A DNA stretch of 64,000 nt from Synechococcus sp. LA31 (GTDB lineage: Bacteria; Cyanobacteriota; Cyanobacteriia; PCC-6307; Cyanobiaceae), in assembly GCF_018502385.1 (NCBI RefSeq), contig NZ_CP075523.1, forward strand, positions 1,240,001 through 1,304,000, read 5' to 3'. The notes under the pieces were generated by a model, which was not told where the DNA came from, ran no database searches, and saw nothing but the letters and a program-made list of their open reading frames with translations. Each line of letters starts with the position of its first letter. Position 1 is the first letter of the stretch. This document shows positions 15,646 to 24,882 of this stretch, piece by piece. The translations under genes were made by a program, and so were the position numbers.

Positions 15646-17343
15646 TCACAACACGTTGTACTGCGAAAACACTGGAATAAGCCCGCCTCCAGATACGAGG
15701 CTGTTAAGCTCATCCGATGTTAGGTCAAAAGTTGAAAGGCCAACGTCGTTCTGACCCCAAGGGTTGGCAATCTTAAACATGCCTGAATCCAAGGAGTAAT
15801 CCACAACAGCATATGCGTGTCCTTTTACAAATCGTATTTTACCCGGCATCTTTTCTGCTTTAAGAGAAAGGAGCATCATGGCACTGCCATTTTCATATCG
15901 CCTGCCCAACTCATCGGAAGGCTGAACGTCCAACGGCATAGCGCCCCGAAGAGATTTCGCAAGAATCGAACTATAATCATTATCATTCATTTTGCGATTG
16001 ACAATATCTTCATTTTTGAATAAAACAAATTCACTGCCGGTAATACTATCATTTGGTCTGGCCGTTATACCGAGATACGGAAAGCCAAACTCCTCGCCTC
16101 CCAAATATCTAAAAACAGCTGCATCACCATATTCTATAGATCTGTAAGAATTGCTCTGATCTGCACGAGCGAACACACCGATTTCATTCGCTTGGGCATA
16201 GGCTTTTTCTAGCATCCCTGGCCAAAGGATGTTCGTCAAAGGATCACGAAACATTGATCTAGAATCAGATCCAGAAAAAGCAAGCCCTCCCCTGCTGTCT
16301 ATTGGAAGAGAAGAAGGATCAACAGTAACCCAAACCGGCTGGTTGTCCGTGCCATAGAAACGAACACCATACGTACCATTGCCATTATCGAGAAAAAGAC
16401 CTTGAAAAATATCCGGATGCCTATTGGCAATATCCATGAGACCTGCAAGGAAATAGCAGGTTCCAGCCGTTCCCTGTGACACCTGCTCATAAGTAGGAAG
16501 ACCCTCAAAAACTGGGCCATTCGCAACTCCATACTTAAACATTTGAACCCGATTAATGCCTTGTGCTGCGTCCCCATCAATCACAGTTTTTGGAGAGTCT
16601 TGTCCATACAGCCATTTTTTTACGAGCTTATTGAAATCACGTCGTGATGAGCCGATCTGCAAAGAACCGAGCGCCACACGTTCCGACTCCCCCCCTGTCC
16701 ACCACTGATTGGCGCGATTATAGCCAACAGCAGAATTATAGATATATTGATAATAGTCCCTGTAGCCGGGGTCAACAAATTTTTCGAGCTTGACGCCAAT
16801 TCCTTGTAGGACCTCGAAGTCGTCAGCACTGACAACTCCGTCTTTATTGACAAATGAAAGAGCAAGATCACCCATTTCACCAATCTCCAATATCCCGTTA
16901 TCTCCCGAAAACTTCTTGAGAAGATTGCTGGCCAGGGTCAGCGCATCTCTATCGGCAGCAAACGCATCATCGCCCTCGCCCGGGCGATCAAACTCGTCGT
17001 CAACCGAAAGATCGTCAATATAGAGGTCGTAGGCAACGCCATCCTTGCCATGATCTGTATCATCAAACTTGACAACGATCTCAACGGTTTCTGATCTTGT
17101 CGCGGTCCACGTGATTCTACTACTGCTACTCCAGATATAGTCATCGGACCTGGCAATCATTTCACCATCCGCAATGCCAAGCTTGAGAACGATATCTTCA
17201 GAGGCTTTTCGAGCCAATGCATTCATTTGCAAGGTTTCACCTTTTCGCACCTCAAGCAGATAGCGATCTGCTTGGCCGCGCTGGGTTCTGCCGTCAACAA
17301 CCGCAAAACCGTTTGCTTGAATTTGGTTCGCAAGCGACGACAT
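15646..17343 (-). CDS. Calpain-like cysteine protease with N-terminal beta domain
   Basis: 565 residues. The protease part carries a calpain (C2) type triad: C296 in QVSQGTAGTCYFLAGL with Q290 preceding, H509 in VKGHAYAVVDY, and N527 in IANPWG. Residues 10-115 look like a beta-sandwich of the bacterial pre-peptidase type (RYLLEVRKGETLQMNALA...). An EF-hand-like VNKDGVVSADDFEVL at about 166-180 hints at calcium binding. No signal peptide is seen, so export, if any, would be non-Sec. Calpain-fold proteins are mostly known from eukaryotes but occur in cyanobacteria. The gene is much more AT-rich than the amylase gene beside it, suggesting transfer. Confidence 0.85.
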   Translation of the reverse strand: MSSLANQIQANGFAVVDGRTQRGQADRYLLEVRKGETLQMNALARKASEDIVLKLGIADGEMIARSDDYIWSSSSRITWTATRSETVEIVVKFDDTDHGKDGVAYDLYIDDLSVDDEFDRPGEGDDAFAADRDALTLASNLLKKFSGDNGILEIGEMGDLALSFVNKDGVVSADDFEVLQGIGVKLEKFVDPGYRDYYQYIYNSAVGYNRANQWWTGGESERVALGSLQIGSSRRDFNKLVKKWLYGQDSPKTVIDGDAAQGINRVQMFKYGVANGPVFEGLPTYEQVSQGTAGTCYFLAGLMDIANRHPDIFQGLFLDNGNGTYGVRFYGTDNQPVWVTVDPSSLPIDSRGGLAFSGSDSRSMFRDPLTNILWPGMLEKAYAQANEIGVFARADQSNSYRSIEYGDAAVFRYLGGEEFGFPYLGITARPNDSITGSEFVLFKNEDIVNRKMNDNDYSSILAKSLRGAMPLDVQPSDELGRRYENGSAMMLLSLKAEKMPGKIRFVKGHAYAVVDYSLDSGMFKIANPWGQNDVGLSTFDLTSDELNSLVSGGGLIPVFSQYNVL

Positions 17344-17464
17344 TTGAGGAAGCGATAAACTGTGATCAAATTTAGATCATTCGTACTGATGTCCAGCTCC
17401 TCTAGTGCAGGTCTCGTTACCGGATAGGTTGATTTCATCCACACCGATCCCGGATGAGCTCCTC

Positions 17465-18967
17465 TTACGCTCGATAAGGCTCCAAACAGGCAACCCAAGC
17501 GCCCTGATCAGCCAGATACAAAGATCGGACATCCTGGCCCGCCGGAAACGCCCACAACAGGCTGCGCCCTTCCAACCCTGCCACCTCCAGGCCCACACGC
17601 CGGCTCCGGTTGATCACCACCTCCACCTGGTCGCCGCCCGGCGCACCCCGCACCAACCGCAGCCCCTGATCTCCATCGAGCCCCTGCAACACCTCCACCG
17701 CAAGCTCGGCTGAGCGCAGCGCCGGCTGCTCCCGCCGCAACGCCGCCAGCGAGGCGATGAACGCCCGCAGATCCTGGGGCCACGCCTGAGGATCGCCCCA
17801 GGGAAACGCCTCCCGGCAGCCCGGCTCCTCCCCGCCACTCAAGCCCACCTCCGTGCCGTAATACACGCAGGGCACCCCCGGCAACACAAACAACAGCACC
17901 AGCGCCAGCTTCAGCGCTTCCACATCACCCTGGAGCATGTGCAATGCCCGTGGCACATCGTGGCTATCGAGCAAGTTCAGCTGGGCCTGGTTCACGTCCG
18001 GCCGATACCAGCTCAAGGTTTCAAGAAGCACCTCCTTCCAGCGCTCACCGCTGAGGCAGCCGTAGGGAATCGCCTCACGGGCATGGCCGTGCTGCAGCCG
18101 GCCATCGGCCACCCAACCCAAACAACTCCAGGCCACCCGGTAATTCATCACCCCATCGAAGTGCTCGCCGCCCAGCCAGGCGCGCGCATCCCCCCAGATC
18201 TCGCCCACAATCCAGGCCTCAGGATTGGTCTCCCGCACAACGCGGCGAAACTCCACCCAGAAACTGGGCTCCACCTCATCGGGCACATCCAGCCGCCAGC
18301 CATCGATGCCGCGCTCGATCCAGTGGCGCCCCACCGCCAGCAGGTGCGCACGCACTTGGGGATTGGCATGGTTGAACTTCGGCAGCGCCGGATCACACCA
18401 CCAGCTGTGATAGCCGCAGGCCTCACCCTTCTCCGGATAGGGCCTCAGAGGCCACTGCTCCGTGATGAACCAATCGGCATAGGGCGAAGACGCCCCGTTT
18501 TCCAGCAGATGGTGAAACGCCCAGAAGCCACGGCCGCAGTGGTTAAACACGCCATCGAGGATCAGCCGCATCCCCCGCCGCTTTAGCTCCACCACCAGCG
18601 CATCGAAGGCCGCATCACCGCCGAGCAGCGGATCCACCTGGAAGTAGTCGTAGGCGTGGTAACGGTGATTGGCCGCTGAGCTGAAGATCGGGGTGAGATA
18701 CAGGCAGCTGATGCCGAGCTCCTGCAGGTGATCAAGGCCCTCGATCACGCCATAGAGGTCTCCGCCCTGGAAGCCCGTAGCCGTAGGAGGAGCGCCCCAG
18801 GGCTGCAGCGCCAGGCCCTGTTGGTGGGGCACTCGGCCACTGCGGCGGAAGCGATCCGGGAAGATCTGGCACACCACCGCCTCTGCCACCCAGGCCGGCG
18901 GTTGAGCCAACGCCGCTCGGAGATCCGAACCCACGGCACCACTGCAGCTCTCCATAGGGTGGCGCAT
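17465..18967 (-). CDS. GH13 alpha-amylase / cyclomaltodextrinase-like glycosidase
   Basis: 500 residues. A GH13 TIM barrel begins close to the N-terminus (VVCQIFPDRF, at about 32), with conserved regions LILDGVFNHCG (region I), GIDGWRLDVPDEV (region II with the nucleophile Asp), IVGEIWGDA (region III with the acid/base Glu) and LLDSHDVPRAL (region IV Asp). The order and spacing, the QIFPDRF start and ALPKFNHANPQVRAHLL fit neopullulanase/cyclomaltodextrinase-type enzymes that act on malto-oligosaccharides inside the cell. No signal peptide and no N-terminal dimerisation domain. Probably involved in glycogen turnover. A small convergent-free pair of genes follows divergently at 18988. Confidence 0.88.
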   Translation of the reverse strand: MRHPMESCSGAVGSDLRAALAQPPAWVAEAVVCQIFPDRFRRSGRVPHQQGLALQPWGAPPTATGFQGGDLYGVIEGLDHLQELGISCLYLTPIFSSAANHRYHAYDYFQVDPLLGGDAAFDALVVELKRRGMRLILDGVFNHCGRGFWAFHHLLENGASSPYADWFITEQWPLRPYPEKGEACGYHSWWCDPALPKFNHANPQVRAHLLAVGRHWIERGIDGWRLDVPDEVEPSFWVEFRRVVRETNPEAWIVGEIWGDARAWLGGEHFDGVMNYRVAWSCLGWVADGRLQHGHAREAIPYGCLSGERWKEVLLETLSWYRPDVNQAQLNLLDSHDVPRALHMLQGDVEALKLALVLLFVLPGVPCVYYGTEVGLSGGEEPGCREAFPWGDPQAWPQDLRAFIASLAALRREQPALRSAELAVEVLQGLDGDQGLRLVRGAPGGDQVEVVINRSRRVGLEVAGLEGRSLLWAFPAGQDVRSLYLADQGAWVACLEPYRA

Positions 18968-18987
18968 CCATCTCTGCCCTGTGCTGC

Positions 18988-19284
18988 ATGGCCAGCTCCA
19001 ACCCCGGCGATGGCAACATCAGCTCCGTGGAGCTGGCGCGCTACCTCGAACAACGCGGCGAACTGAGCAAGCCCTGGATGCTGCAGCTGCTGCGGCTCAC
19101 CAAGCTCAAGGAATCACGCGACTCCATGGATCCCCAGGAGTACATGCATGCCCTGCAGGAAGCCCATGCCGACCTGATGCGCCTGGGTGAGTTCTGGAAA
19201 GGCCGCGAGCAGGACGTATTCAGCGGACGCTACGCCCCCTCCACCGTGGTGGAGCCCCTGCCCGGTTCACCCGAGGATCGATGA
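18988..19284 (+). CDS. Small conserved-looking unknown protein
   Basis: 98 residues (MASSNPGDGNISSVELARYLEQRGELSKPWMLQLLRLTKLKESRDSMDPQEYMHALQEAHADLMRLGEFWKGREQDVFSGRY...). Largely helical and charged, no membrane segment. It starts 20 bases from the divergent amylase start and its stop overlaps the next gene's ATG by four bases. Codon use is like core genes. I know no function; it resembles small picocyanobacterial proteins of unknown role. Confidence 0.7.
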   Translation: MASSNPGDGNISSVELARYLEQRGELSKPWMLQLLRLTKLKESRDSMDPQEYMHALQEAHADLMRLGEFWKGREQDVFSGRYAPSTVVEPLPGSPEDR

Positions 19285-19829
19285 ACACGGCAGGCGATCA
19301 GCCCACAGCAGCAACAGCCATCTTCCCGATGGCTCCGCTGATCCGCTTCACCCTGATCAGCCTGTATCTGGCGCTAGTGCTGCCACTGCCCGTGCTTGCT
19401 CCGCCGGAACTGCAGGAATGGCTCTGGGCTGCGTTGCCGCTGGGGCTGGTGCTGATCCTGGCGCTGGTGAGCGAACAGGTAGAACTCAGCGATGGCGGGA
19501 TCCGCGTCGGTCATCCCGTTTGGTGTGCTTGGTTGCTGCGTCGAGGCTGGGAGTTGCCGTGGGATGCCATCACCGGCCTCACCCCGGTGGCCACCAGCCA
19601 AGGAGGGCGAGTGTTTTACGTGAGAACAAAGGAAGAATCGGCCTATCTGCTCCCGCAGCGGGTACAAGCCTTCGACGACTTTCTGAGCCGCTTCAGCCAA
19701 CACACAGGCCTCAACACCAGCTCCATCGGCCGGATCAGCCCGCCGTGGACGTATCAGCTCCTGGCGATGCTGTGCAGTTTGTTTCTGGGCGGCGAAGTGA
19801 TCTTTCTCACAGTCAGTCTGGTTGGCTGA
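19281..19829 (+). CDS. Membrane protein with central PH-like region, unknown
   Basis: 182 residues. Two N-terminal hydrophobic helices (LIRFTLISLYLALVLPLPVLA; EWLWAALPLGLVLILALV), a soluble beta-rich middle (VELSDGGIRVGHPVW...WELPWDAITGLTPVATSQGGRVFYVRTKEESAYLLPQRV) that looks like a bacterial PH-type domain, and a C-terminal helix (YQLLAMLCSLFLGGEVIFLTV). Overlaps the upstream small gene by four bases, so the two are probably translated together. Function unknown. Confidence 0.7.
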   Translation: MNTAGDQPTAATAIFPMAPLIRFTLISLYLALVLPLPVLAPPELQEWLWAALPLGLVLILALVSEQVELSDGGIRVGHPVWCAWLLRRGWELPWDAITGLTPVATSQGGRVFYVRTKEESAYLLPQRVQAFDDFLSRFSQHTGLNTSSIGRISPPWTYQLLAMLCSLFLGGEVIFLTVSLVG

Positions 19830-19877
19830 TGTGCAGGATTCAACATTGCTAGGTTGAACCGATCGAAGATCAGCCTG

Positions 19878-22412
19878 ATGAGCAGAAAGCTTCCAAAAGT
19901 ATTCACTCTTTCTGGGCGTTTCGCCCCGTCAGACCAACCGCGCGACATCCTCTGGGGTGGCACTGATCTCAGCCGCAATGTGCGCAGCCAGGAAGTTGGC
20001 AACTGCTGGACCTACCCCAGCGTCAACTCCTTCGAATCCAGCCTGATTCGCCTCGGCCTGGCGGATCGAAGCATCCGTGGCAGTGAGTGGAGCCTCACCA
20101 CCCTGCATGCCAATGATTTCTCGCGGGGCTTCGCGTTCGAGACCAACCCCGACGATCCGAAACGCTACAAGATCAGCGAGGATGGAAATTTCGGTGGATT
20201 CGGCACATATGCCATCCAATATTTCTCCACAGGCAGCGACGGAGCACTCCACCTCACCACAGACAAGCAGGCCAAGAAAGTCGAGAGCCTGTTTAAGGAT
20301 GTGAATCTCGGACTCAACGAAGCCAACAAAGCATCCAAGGACTACCCCACGGGTTGGCCCAAGAAACGCCCCCTCTCCGAGTCCCCCCTGCTCCCGGACC
20401 CCAACCAGCCGCGTTCCTTCGCTTACGACCAGGCCCTGATGGGCTCCACGCGCCAGCAGACCAAACAGCTGCTCAAGCGGAGCGGCATCTATGGCGAGAT
20501 CGGCTTCTTTGTAACCAATGATGCGTTGCTCGGCTTCAGTGGATTCCTCGATCTGCCCACAGGCGGCCCGGATGCCGGCGACTGGATCAGCCCAGACAGC
20601 CTCCGTTTCCGCGAGGAGGCCAGCGGTCGCACCGTCTCGCTCAAAGCCATGGTGCGGCGGCTGGCCGATCAGGCCGATCGCTACGAAATCACGCCTGCGT
20701 TTCTGAAAACATTCTTCCTCGGTTCAGAGCCAGGCGCACAAAACGGTGGGGGGCATGCTGTGGCCGTCCTCGGCTGGGACGACACCTACCGCAGCCCCAC
20801 CGTGGACTTCACAGACAAACTGATCGAAGGCTTCCAGAGCCGCATCGAAAATGATCAAGCGCTCGGCAAACAGCAGATTCGACAACTGAATACTGGACTG
20901 GCGGGCTTCAAGCGCTTCCTGAGCGACAACGCCCTCACTTATACAAATGCAGGAGATCGGGACAAAGGAGCCTGGTTGATCCAGAACTCCTGGGGATCCG
21001 ACGAGCCAGGCTTGACCTACCAGTACCTCCCCTTTGACCTGGCAGCGCTCCCGTCTGAGCAGGAACTGACCACACTGCGCACCGAGCAGGCCCTGCCTGA
21101 CGGGTTCGATGCCGCGTACACAACCACATTCCATCAGGCTGATGCCAGCGGCCTGTTCGGACCGGTGGAGGCCTCCTCAACGGCAATCGTGGCCTCTCCC
21201 ATCTGGAACAGCAGTGGCCAGCCCTGGCATGGAATCGGCTACCGCTTTCAACCCCAACAGGATTCGATCATCGCGATCGGTAGCTATCTGAAACCGAGCG
21301 TGCTCGAAACCATGCAAGATGCCAATGGTGAGGTCTCCTACCGCTACGACCCCAACCTGGAGGTGAGCCAGTGGCTACAGGCCACGCTCTGGCGCGCCAG
21401 CGATCTGCTCGATCCTGATCGGGAGGCGAGTGCCCAGCCCATCGCCCTTAGCCGCATCGAAGCAGCCTTCACCGGCTATCAGACCGTGGAGTTTGATCAA
21501 CCTGTGGATCTTGAATCCGGTGAGGAGCTGATTGCCACCCTGCAGCTTTACGGCGATGCAGCGGCCACCCAACCGATCAGCAATGCACGCCTGCTCAGCT
21601 ACACGCCCAACCCAGAAGCCGTCGCCGAACGCCAACGCCAGTTGGCCAGCCCAGACTTCAGCAACGACCCCAACAACCCCAACGACTACCGGCACCTACC
21701 GGTGCCACTCCTCAATCCCGATCCACTGCAACCCTTACCGCAAGAGAGGTTCTACGGCCTCACTCTCGAGGACGACCTCAACGACCTGGGTAACAGCGGG
21801 CAGGTCGTCTCTCTGAATGTGATCTACACCAATCCAGAGGTGCCCACCAGCGCGGCGAGCAGCGCACTGATCGGCAGCGCATCAACCGATCAACTAGTGG
21901 TGAATGATGACGCCAACCTGGTGAAAGCCGGCGCTGGCAGTGACGTGGTGATTGCCATTGGCAACGGCAACACAATCGAGCTCGGCTTTGGCAACGACAG
22001 GCTGATCAATGGCGGCCGCGACAACCGGATCGAGGCTGGTGCTGGTGATGACACGGTGCTCCTGCGGGACGGCGCATCTGGAACAACCGTGATGCTCGAG
22101 CGAGGGCGCGACACGTTAATTGCTATCGACAGCAAGGATGATGATCTGGTGATCAACGGTGGCAGCGGCCGCGATACCTACGTGTTCGCCGAAGGCAAAG
22201 ACCAACACTTCGAAGGCGAGGCCACCATCACCGACTTCAACCGGCGCGACCGCATCATCCTGCGCGGCTTCGACCCAGAAGATCTGCGGATCAGGCAGCT
22301 GCCCGGTCAGACCCCTCGGCTACGGCTGGAGTCCAACCGATTCACACTCAACCTTGAAGGCCTAGACCTGCCAGACAAAAGTAACATTTTATCAGATCTG
22401 ATCATAAACTGA
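19878..22412 (+). CDS. Papain-family (C1) cysteine protease with C-terminal RTX-like repeats
   Basis: 844 residues from ATG 19878 (a TTG at 19854 is the longer option). Catalytic residues fit papain: C43 in VRSQEVGNCWTYPSVNSFES, H293 in NGGGHAVAVLGWDD, and N370 in GAWLIQNSWGSDEPG. The part from about 375 to 660 is beta-rich. The C-terminus (about 665-780) has glycine/aspartate repeats such as VKAGAGSDVVIAIGNGNTIELGFGNDRLINGG and IEAGAGDDTV, typical of calcium-binding RTX blocks, then a NILSDLIIN end. RTX repeats plus the lack of a signal peptide suggest type I secretion. No dedicated exporter is adjacent; an ABC exporter, HlyD and TolC occur later in the window. Confidence 0.88.
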   Translation: MSRKLPKVFTLSGRFAPSDQPRDILWGGTDLSRNVRSQEVGNCWTYPSVNSFESSLIRLGLADRSIRGSEWSLTTLHANDFSRGFAFETNPDDPKRYKISEDGNFGGFGTYAIQYFSTGSDGALHLTTDKQAKKVESLFKDVNLGLNEANKASKDYPTGWPKKRPLSESPLLPDPNQPRSFAYDQALMGSTRQQTKQLLKRSGIYGEIGFFVTNDALLGFSGFLDLPTGGPDAGDWISPDSLRFREEASGRTVSLKAMVRRLADQADRYEITPAFLKTFFLGSEPGAQNGGGHAVAVLGWDDTYRSPTVDFTDKLIEGFQSRIENDQALGKQQIRQLNTGLAGFKRFLSDNALTYTNAGDRDKGAWLIQNSWGSDEPGLTYQYLPFDLAALPSEQELTTLRTEQALPDGFDAAYTTTFHQADASGLFGPVEASSTAIVASPIWNSSGQPWHGIGYRFQPQQDSIIAIGSYLKPSVLETMQDANGEVSYRYDPNLEVSQWLQATLWRASDLLDPDREASAQPIALSRIEAAFTGYQTVEFDQPVDLESGEELIATLQLYGDAAATQPISNARLLSYTPNPEAVAERQRQLASPDFSNDPNNPNDYRHLPVPLLNPDPLQPLPQERFYGLTLEDDLNDLGNSGQVVSLNVIYTNPEVPTSAASSALIGSASTDQLVVNDDANLVKAGAGSDVVIAIGNGNTIELGFGNDRLINGGRDNRIEAGAGDDTVLLRDGASGTTVMLERGRDTLIAIDSKDDDLVINGGSGRDTYVFAEGKDQHFEGEATITDFNRRDRIILRGFDPEDLRIRQLPGQTPRLRLESNRFTLNLEGLDLPDKSNILSDLIIN

Positions 22413-22431
22413 CCAAAGCAGTCTTTTGTCG

Positions 22432-23798
22432 ATGGCAATCCAACGCGAGAACTACGGATATCTCCCTCAGCTGTTCACATTCGACAGGAACGCCTGCGTG
22501 CCCACAGCGACAGCCAACATCATGTCATGGCTGCTCTCGCTCGCACCTACCCATCACTGAGATCGCTGATCAGCTCCAATGGGGACGTCACTTATCAGGA
22601 CCTCGCAGCCACACGCGACACCCTGGCAACAGACTACTTTTACACATCCAAGAACTGGAATCCCACCGGCAGCCCAGTATCCCTCGTCATCAAGGGCCTA
22701 CAAAGCTATGTAGCGGATCGCAATCTGGCCCAGGCACTAGAAGTGGAAGCGATCGGGCCAGAGCTGAACAGCAGTGAGGTCGGAAAAATCGGAAACTTTG
22801 GCATCACACAAACGGTCTCCATCGAGTCACCCTCTCGCGGCCGCCTCACAAAAACCGTCAGAACACCAAGCATCAGCGATCCGATCATTCAGCGCAGCTA
22901 TCGCGGCGGCGGCGTCACGATTCAGGACATCCAACAGGCGCTCGACAACGGTGATGGCTTATTGCTCGGGCTCATCTACGACGGCCCGCTGGCAGGCCAT
23001 GGTGTCAGCGCCGTAAGCCTGGACTGGACCGACCGCAATGGCAACGGCAGAGCCGATGCCAAAGAAGATGCCACATTGACCATTGTAGATCCACTCTACC
23101 CCTCAGAGAACTACAGCCAGGCCACCCCTGGAAGTGTTGATAATGAACAAAGACTTGATCCCCTCGTCGAAGCACTTGGCCCCGTCAGAACGACTGAGAT
23201 GAGACTCATCTCATCAAACCGCGACAAGAAGGTGAGATTTGAGTACACGCAATACTCAGTAACCTACGACGTACAGACAGGGGAACCAGGCAAAGCTGCA
23301 GGTGACAGCTCAAACAACATCACCGATCGAATCACAACGGGCTTAATAACGTTTGCAGCCGTCCTCACAGCCAGGTCAATCAAACGAGACATCATCACAG
23401 GCACCTCCGACGACAATGTGATCGAACTGGATCCCGGACGCCAGCGCATCAAAGGGGGCAAGGGATCAGACGCTTTTGTGATCGGAGATCTAGACTCGCT
23501 ACAAGAAGGCCAAAGCGACGTTCTTATTGATTTCAAGTCAAAGCAGAATGACCAAATTGGACTATCCGGAGATGCTCTCTCTATTGAGGAGATCGACCTC
23601 ATCAGCGTTAACAACCGCTTTGAACAGAACCTTGCCAAGCGCAGCGACCACACGCTGATCTATCGACAGCGTGAAAATACAGGGATTCTCTATCTCAACA
23701 CCAATGGAGACGACCGTGGCTGGGGTGCCACAGGTGGCGAGCTGGTCCGCCTGAAAGGTGCACCCGATCTCAATGCCACTGATCTGTTCGTAAGCTGA
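22432..23798 (+). pseudogene. Frameshifted secreted cysteine peptidase with RTX-like tail
   Basis: ATG 22432 opens MAIQRENYGYLPQLFTFDRNACVPTATANIMS..., where NACVPTATAN looks like the catalytic-Cys motif of C39-like/papain-fold peptidases; this frame stops soon after (near 22560). The sense reading continues from 22527 in another frame (MAALARTYPSLRSLISSNG...) to 23798. One base missing in catgtcatgg (22521-22530) explains the break. The second part has the expected His in AGHGVSAVSLDW and Asp in TIVDPLYP, an EF-hand-like DRNGNGRADAKED, and a C-terminal RTX-like segment (IKGGKGSDAFVIGD). A 423-residue product from 22527 would lack the Cys. It lies 19 bases after the papain-type gene. Confidence 0.75.
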
Positions 23799-23813
23799 GA
23801 GCTATACCGCCAT

Positions 23814-24878
23814 TCACCATTCATAGTGCTCGATCGGCCCAATCTGGGTGATGGCAATATTAATTCGCTCCAGAATCGCGGGTTCCAAACCTGGGGATAC
23901 GGCAAAGGCTTGATAAAAACGCAGTGGATAGTCGCTCAGAATCCTGAGATCATTCCAATCCCCGCTCTGCAAAAGCTCTCGAGCAGCCCTTTGATCGATC
24001 AAAGCACGATCCAGATCTTCACGCTGTAGAGCCGCCGTGATCTCTTGCATGCTGTCAAATCGGCGTGGCTCGACAGCTGCTACTCCGCGATTGCGTTCAT
24101 CCATCAACCACTCGTCTGCTGCAGAGCCGCGCAACACGGCGACCTGCTCATCCTGGCTGGCGCTCAACACAACGCCGCGGCCGCGAAGGGAATCATCGAC
24201 AGCGCGCGATGCCACGAGCGCTGTGACTGAGGAAATAAACAGGGCAAACACCACCCGCGCAGCTAGGGCATTCACAGCCACAAATGACATCGCTCGCTTG
24301 CTGTAGCCCATCTTGTAGAGGCCGCTGGAGCTGAACAACATCACCCACGCCTTGAAAAAAGGACGGCTGACCTTGCCATCTTTGGCATTCACATCGGAGT
24401 GGTGAAAGCCCCGTTCCACAGCCCAGACGGCCAGCGCGGTGAGACCGCTTAGCAGCACCAGCAACACAAGCGACACCACTGCCGTGGAGGCGAGAACCGG
24501 CAGCAGAATCGCCACAAGATTGCGAACAGAGCCCTCACGTCCCACCAGGGCCAGGCCATCTTCCGACACCGGCACGGTGAAGTTCGTCAGCCGTAGGCGC
24601 TGCGGTGTGATGTTCAAACAAGACACCAACACATCGAGCTCACCAGTGCGGAGCTGCGTCAGGCCATCGGTGATGGAGCTAACGGCACGGGCCTGGTAGG
24701 GAAGTTCGGACGCTTCAGCGACAACGCGCCAATGTTCCACTGCTGTTCCGCTGGCCAAACCCTCACGCCAAAACGCACAAGGGGTCGTGTCCCGCGGAAT
24801 ACCCACCGTGAGCGGTAGAGCCTGGAGCGGCAGGGGAGCCGCCATCACAACCAAGCTCAGCAGCGCCCACAGCTTCAT
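23814..24878 (-). CDS. Prokaryotic glutamate-receptor-like (GluR0-type) channel
   Basis: 354 residues from ATG 24878; a longer frame to 24986 would overlap the preceding gene. Signal peptide MKLWALLSLVVMAAPLPLQA, then a type-3 solute-binding half (22-115, with TPQRLRLTNFTVPV containing the Arg expected to hold an amino-acid carboxylate), a long helix (119-152), a re-entrant-loop-like stretch (174-196), a second helix (197-225) and the second binding half (230-354). This is the layout of bacterial ionotropic glutamate receptors. The loop reads SSSGLYKMGYSKRAMS and lacks the potassium-filter TVGYG. It follows the response regulator by four bases, so they form an operon. Confidence 0.75.
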   Translation of the reverse strand: MKLWALLSLVVMAAPLPLQALPLTVGIPRDTTPCAFWREGLASGTAVEHWRVVAEASELPYQARAVSSITDGLTQLRTGELDVLVSCLNITPQRLRLTNFTVPVSEDGLALVGREGSVRNLVAILLPVLASTAVVSLVLLVLLSGLTALAVWAVERGFHHSDVNAKDGKVSRPFFKAWVMLFSSSGLYKMGYSKRAMSFVAVNALAARVVFALFISSVTALVASRAVDDSLRGRGVVLSASQDEQVAVLRGSAADEWLMDERNRGVAAVEPRRFDSMQEITAALQREDLDRALIDQRAARELLQSGDWNDLRILSDYPLRFYQAFAVSPGLEPAILERINIAITQIGPIEHYEW

Positions 24879-24882
24879 CCGT

